This document shows, one piece after another, positions 4,747 through 5,271 of a stretch of 5,271 bases of DNA; the first letter of the stretch is position 1; the number at the start of each line of letters is the position of its first letter. The position numbers were made by a program, and so were the translations under genes. The DNA is from an uncultured Clostridia bacterium (lineage in GTDB: Bacteria; Bacillota_A; Clostridia; Christensenellales; UBA1242): the NCBI GenBank assembly GCA_947629895.1, contig CANRFP010000068.1, positions 1 to 5,271 of the forward strand. The letters are read 5' to 3'. The notes under the pieces are model-generated. The model ran no database searches and was not told the DNA's origin. It saw nothing but the letters and a program-made list of their open reading frames with translations.

Positions 4747-5271
4747 ACACCTTGTTTTTGTTTCATTTGTTTTTGCGCTCATTTTGGGTTGCATAATCAT
4801 TGGGGTTGGTGCGTGCTATCAGTCTTCGGCATATGCACTTTCATCTTCGGCGCGTGGCTGCGTTGTGATTGAAACTTCAACAAAGCGAAAACTTTTTGCT
4901 CAAAATGAAAACAAAAAAATGCCTATGGCAAGCACAACAAAAATTATGACCGCCATAACCGCGATTGAAAACTGTGATAATCTTGATGAGGTGTTTGAAA
5001 TTTCGCCAAAGGCCGTGGGCGTTCCGGGCACGTCGCTGTATTTGAGAAAGGGCGACAAATATTCCACAAAAGATTTGCTCTATGCCCTTATGATGATTTC
5101 TGGAAATGACTGCTCGGTGGCGATTGCGGAACATGTTGCTGGCTCCACAAGTGAGTTTGTGACAATGATGAACATTCTTGCAAGAAAAATTGGAGCAAAT
5201 AATTCTCATTTTGCCAACACTCACGGGCTTGATGCAGACGGGCATTACACAACAGCCTACGACCTTGCGCT
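4733..5271 (+). CDS. D-alanyl-D-alanine carboxypeptidase, peptidase S11 (DacB/DacF type), 3' end missing
   Basis: It removes the terminal D-Ala from peptidoglycan stem peptides outside the cytoplasmic membrane; sporulation paralogues (DacB, DacF) tune cortex cross-linking. Only 179 codons plus two bases are present, and the frame is open to the window end. Residues 1-35 form a signal peptide: basic start, hydrophobic core at about 7-28, and an AYA cleavage site after Ala35. A VGAC at 25-28 could alternatively be a weak lipobox. The active-site motif STTK is at 67-70 (nucleophile Ser67, Lys70) and the second motif SGN at 123-125; a GTSLYLRKGD segment (99-108) and the HGLDADGHYTTAYDLA segment are typical of the family. 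The KTG motif and the C-terminal domain lie beyond the edge. It overlaps gerW by 14 bases, so it is probably made with GerW; a cortex role is inferred from that context. Confidence 0.9.
   Translation, partial: MSKIKHLVFVSFVFALILGCIIIGVGACYQSSAYALSSSARGCVVIETSTKRKLFAQNENKKMPMASTTKIMTAITAIENCDNLDEVFEISPKAVGVPGTSLYLRKGDKYSTKDLLYALMMISGNDCSVAIAEHVAGSTSEFVTMMNILARKIGANNSHFANTHGLDADGHYTTAYDLA

Noticed and set aside
4877..5245. A 122-codon minus-strand frame at the right edge
   Set aside because: It lies antisense to the carboxypeptidase, whose STTK and SGN motifs fix the coding strand; the antisense product is rich in His, Cys and Arg without a domain.

Overview
The window is low-GC DNA with tightly packed genes, good AAGGAG-type Shine-Dalgarno sites on several of them, and a GerW/DUF2953/S11-peptidase cluster. 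This points to a spore-forming (or spore-descended) member of the Bacillota, most likely a clostridial lineage. The genus cannot be named from the sequence alone.

Layout, left to right. (1) Bases 1-121 are a divergent intergenic region. A strong minus-strand promoter (TTGATT-17-TATAAT with extended TG) and an AAGGA at the extreme edge show that a gene reading leftward starts just outside the window. (2) A rightward glutamate racemase gene, murI (122-859), is short and Cys-rich and starts with GTG. (3) A leftward DUF1846/UPF0371 gene (867-2366) converges on murI with only 7 bases between the stop codons. Its likely intrinsic terminator lies inside the murI coding region. (4) A divergent, very AT-rich promoter region (2367-2471) carries three T-tracts in exact 10-bp phase. 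(5) A rightward cluster follows: an MGDG-synthase/UgtP-type glycosyltransferase (2472-3686), a DUF2953 membrane protein (3701-4279), a GerW/YtfJ sporulation protein (4351-4746), and the first 179 codons of a D-Ala-D-Ala carboxypeptidase (4733 to the window end, overlapping gerW by 14 bases).

How the genes fit together. Three products act on the envelope or its precursors: D-glutamate for peptidoglycan, a probable lipid glycosyltransferase, and a peptidoglycan carboxypeptidase. The DUF2953-GerW pair is a known neighbour pair in endospore formers. The 71-base gap before gerW holds a perfect match to the forespore sigma-G -10 element (CATACTA) with a near-match -35 at the expected 18-bp spacing. 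I infer that gerW and the carboxypeptidase are switched on in the forespore, while the upstream glycosyltransferase and DUF2953 gene may be read from a housekeeping promoter. The same gap holds nested AT-rich palindromes.

I see no mobile element, CRISPR array, tRNA/rRNA or riboswitch, and no clearly novel multi-gene system. The most interesting signals are regulatory.
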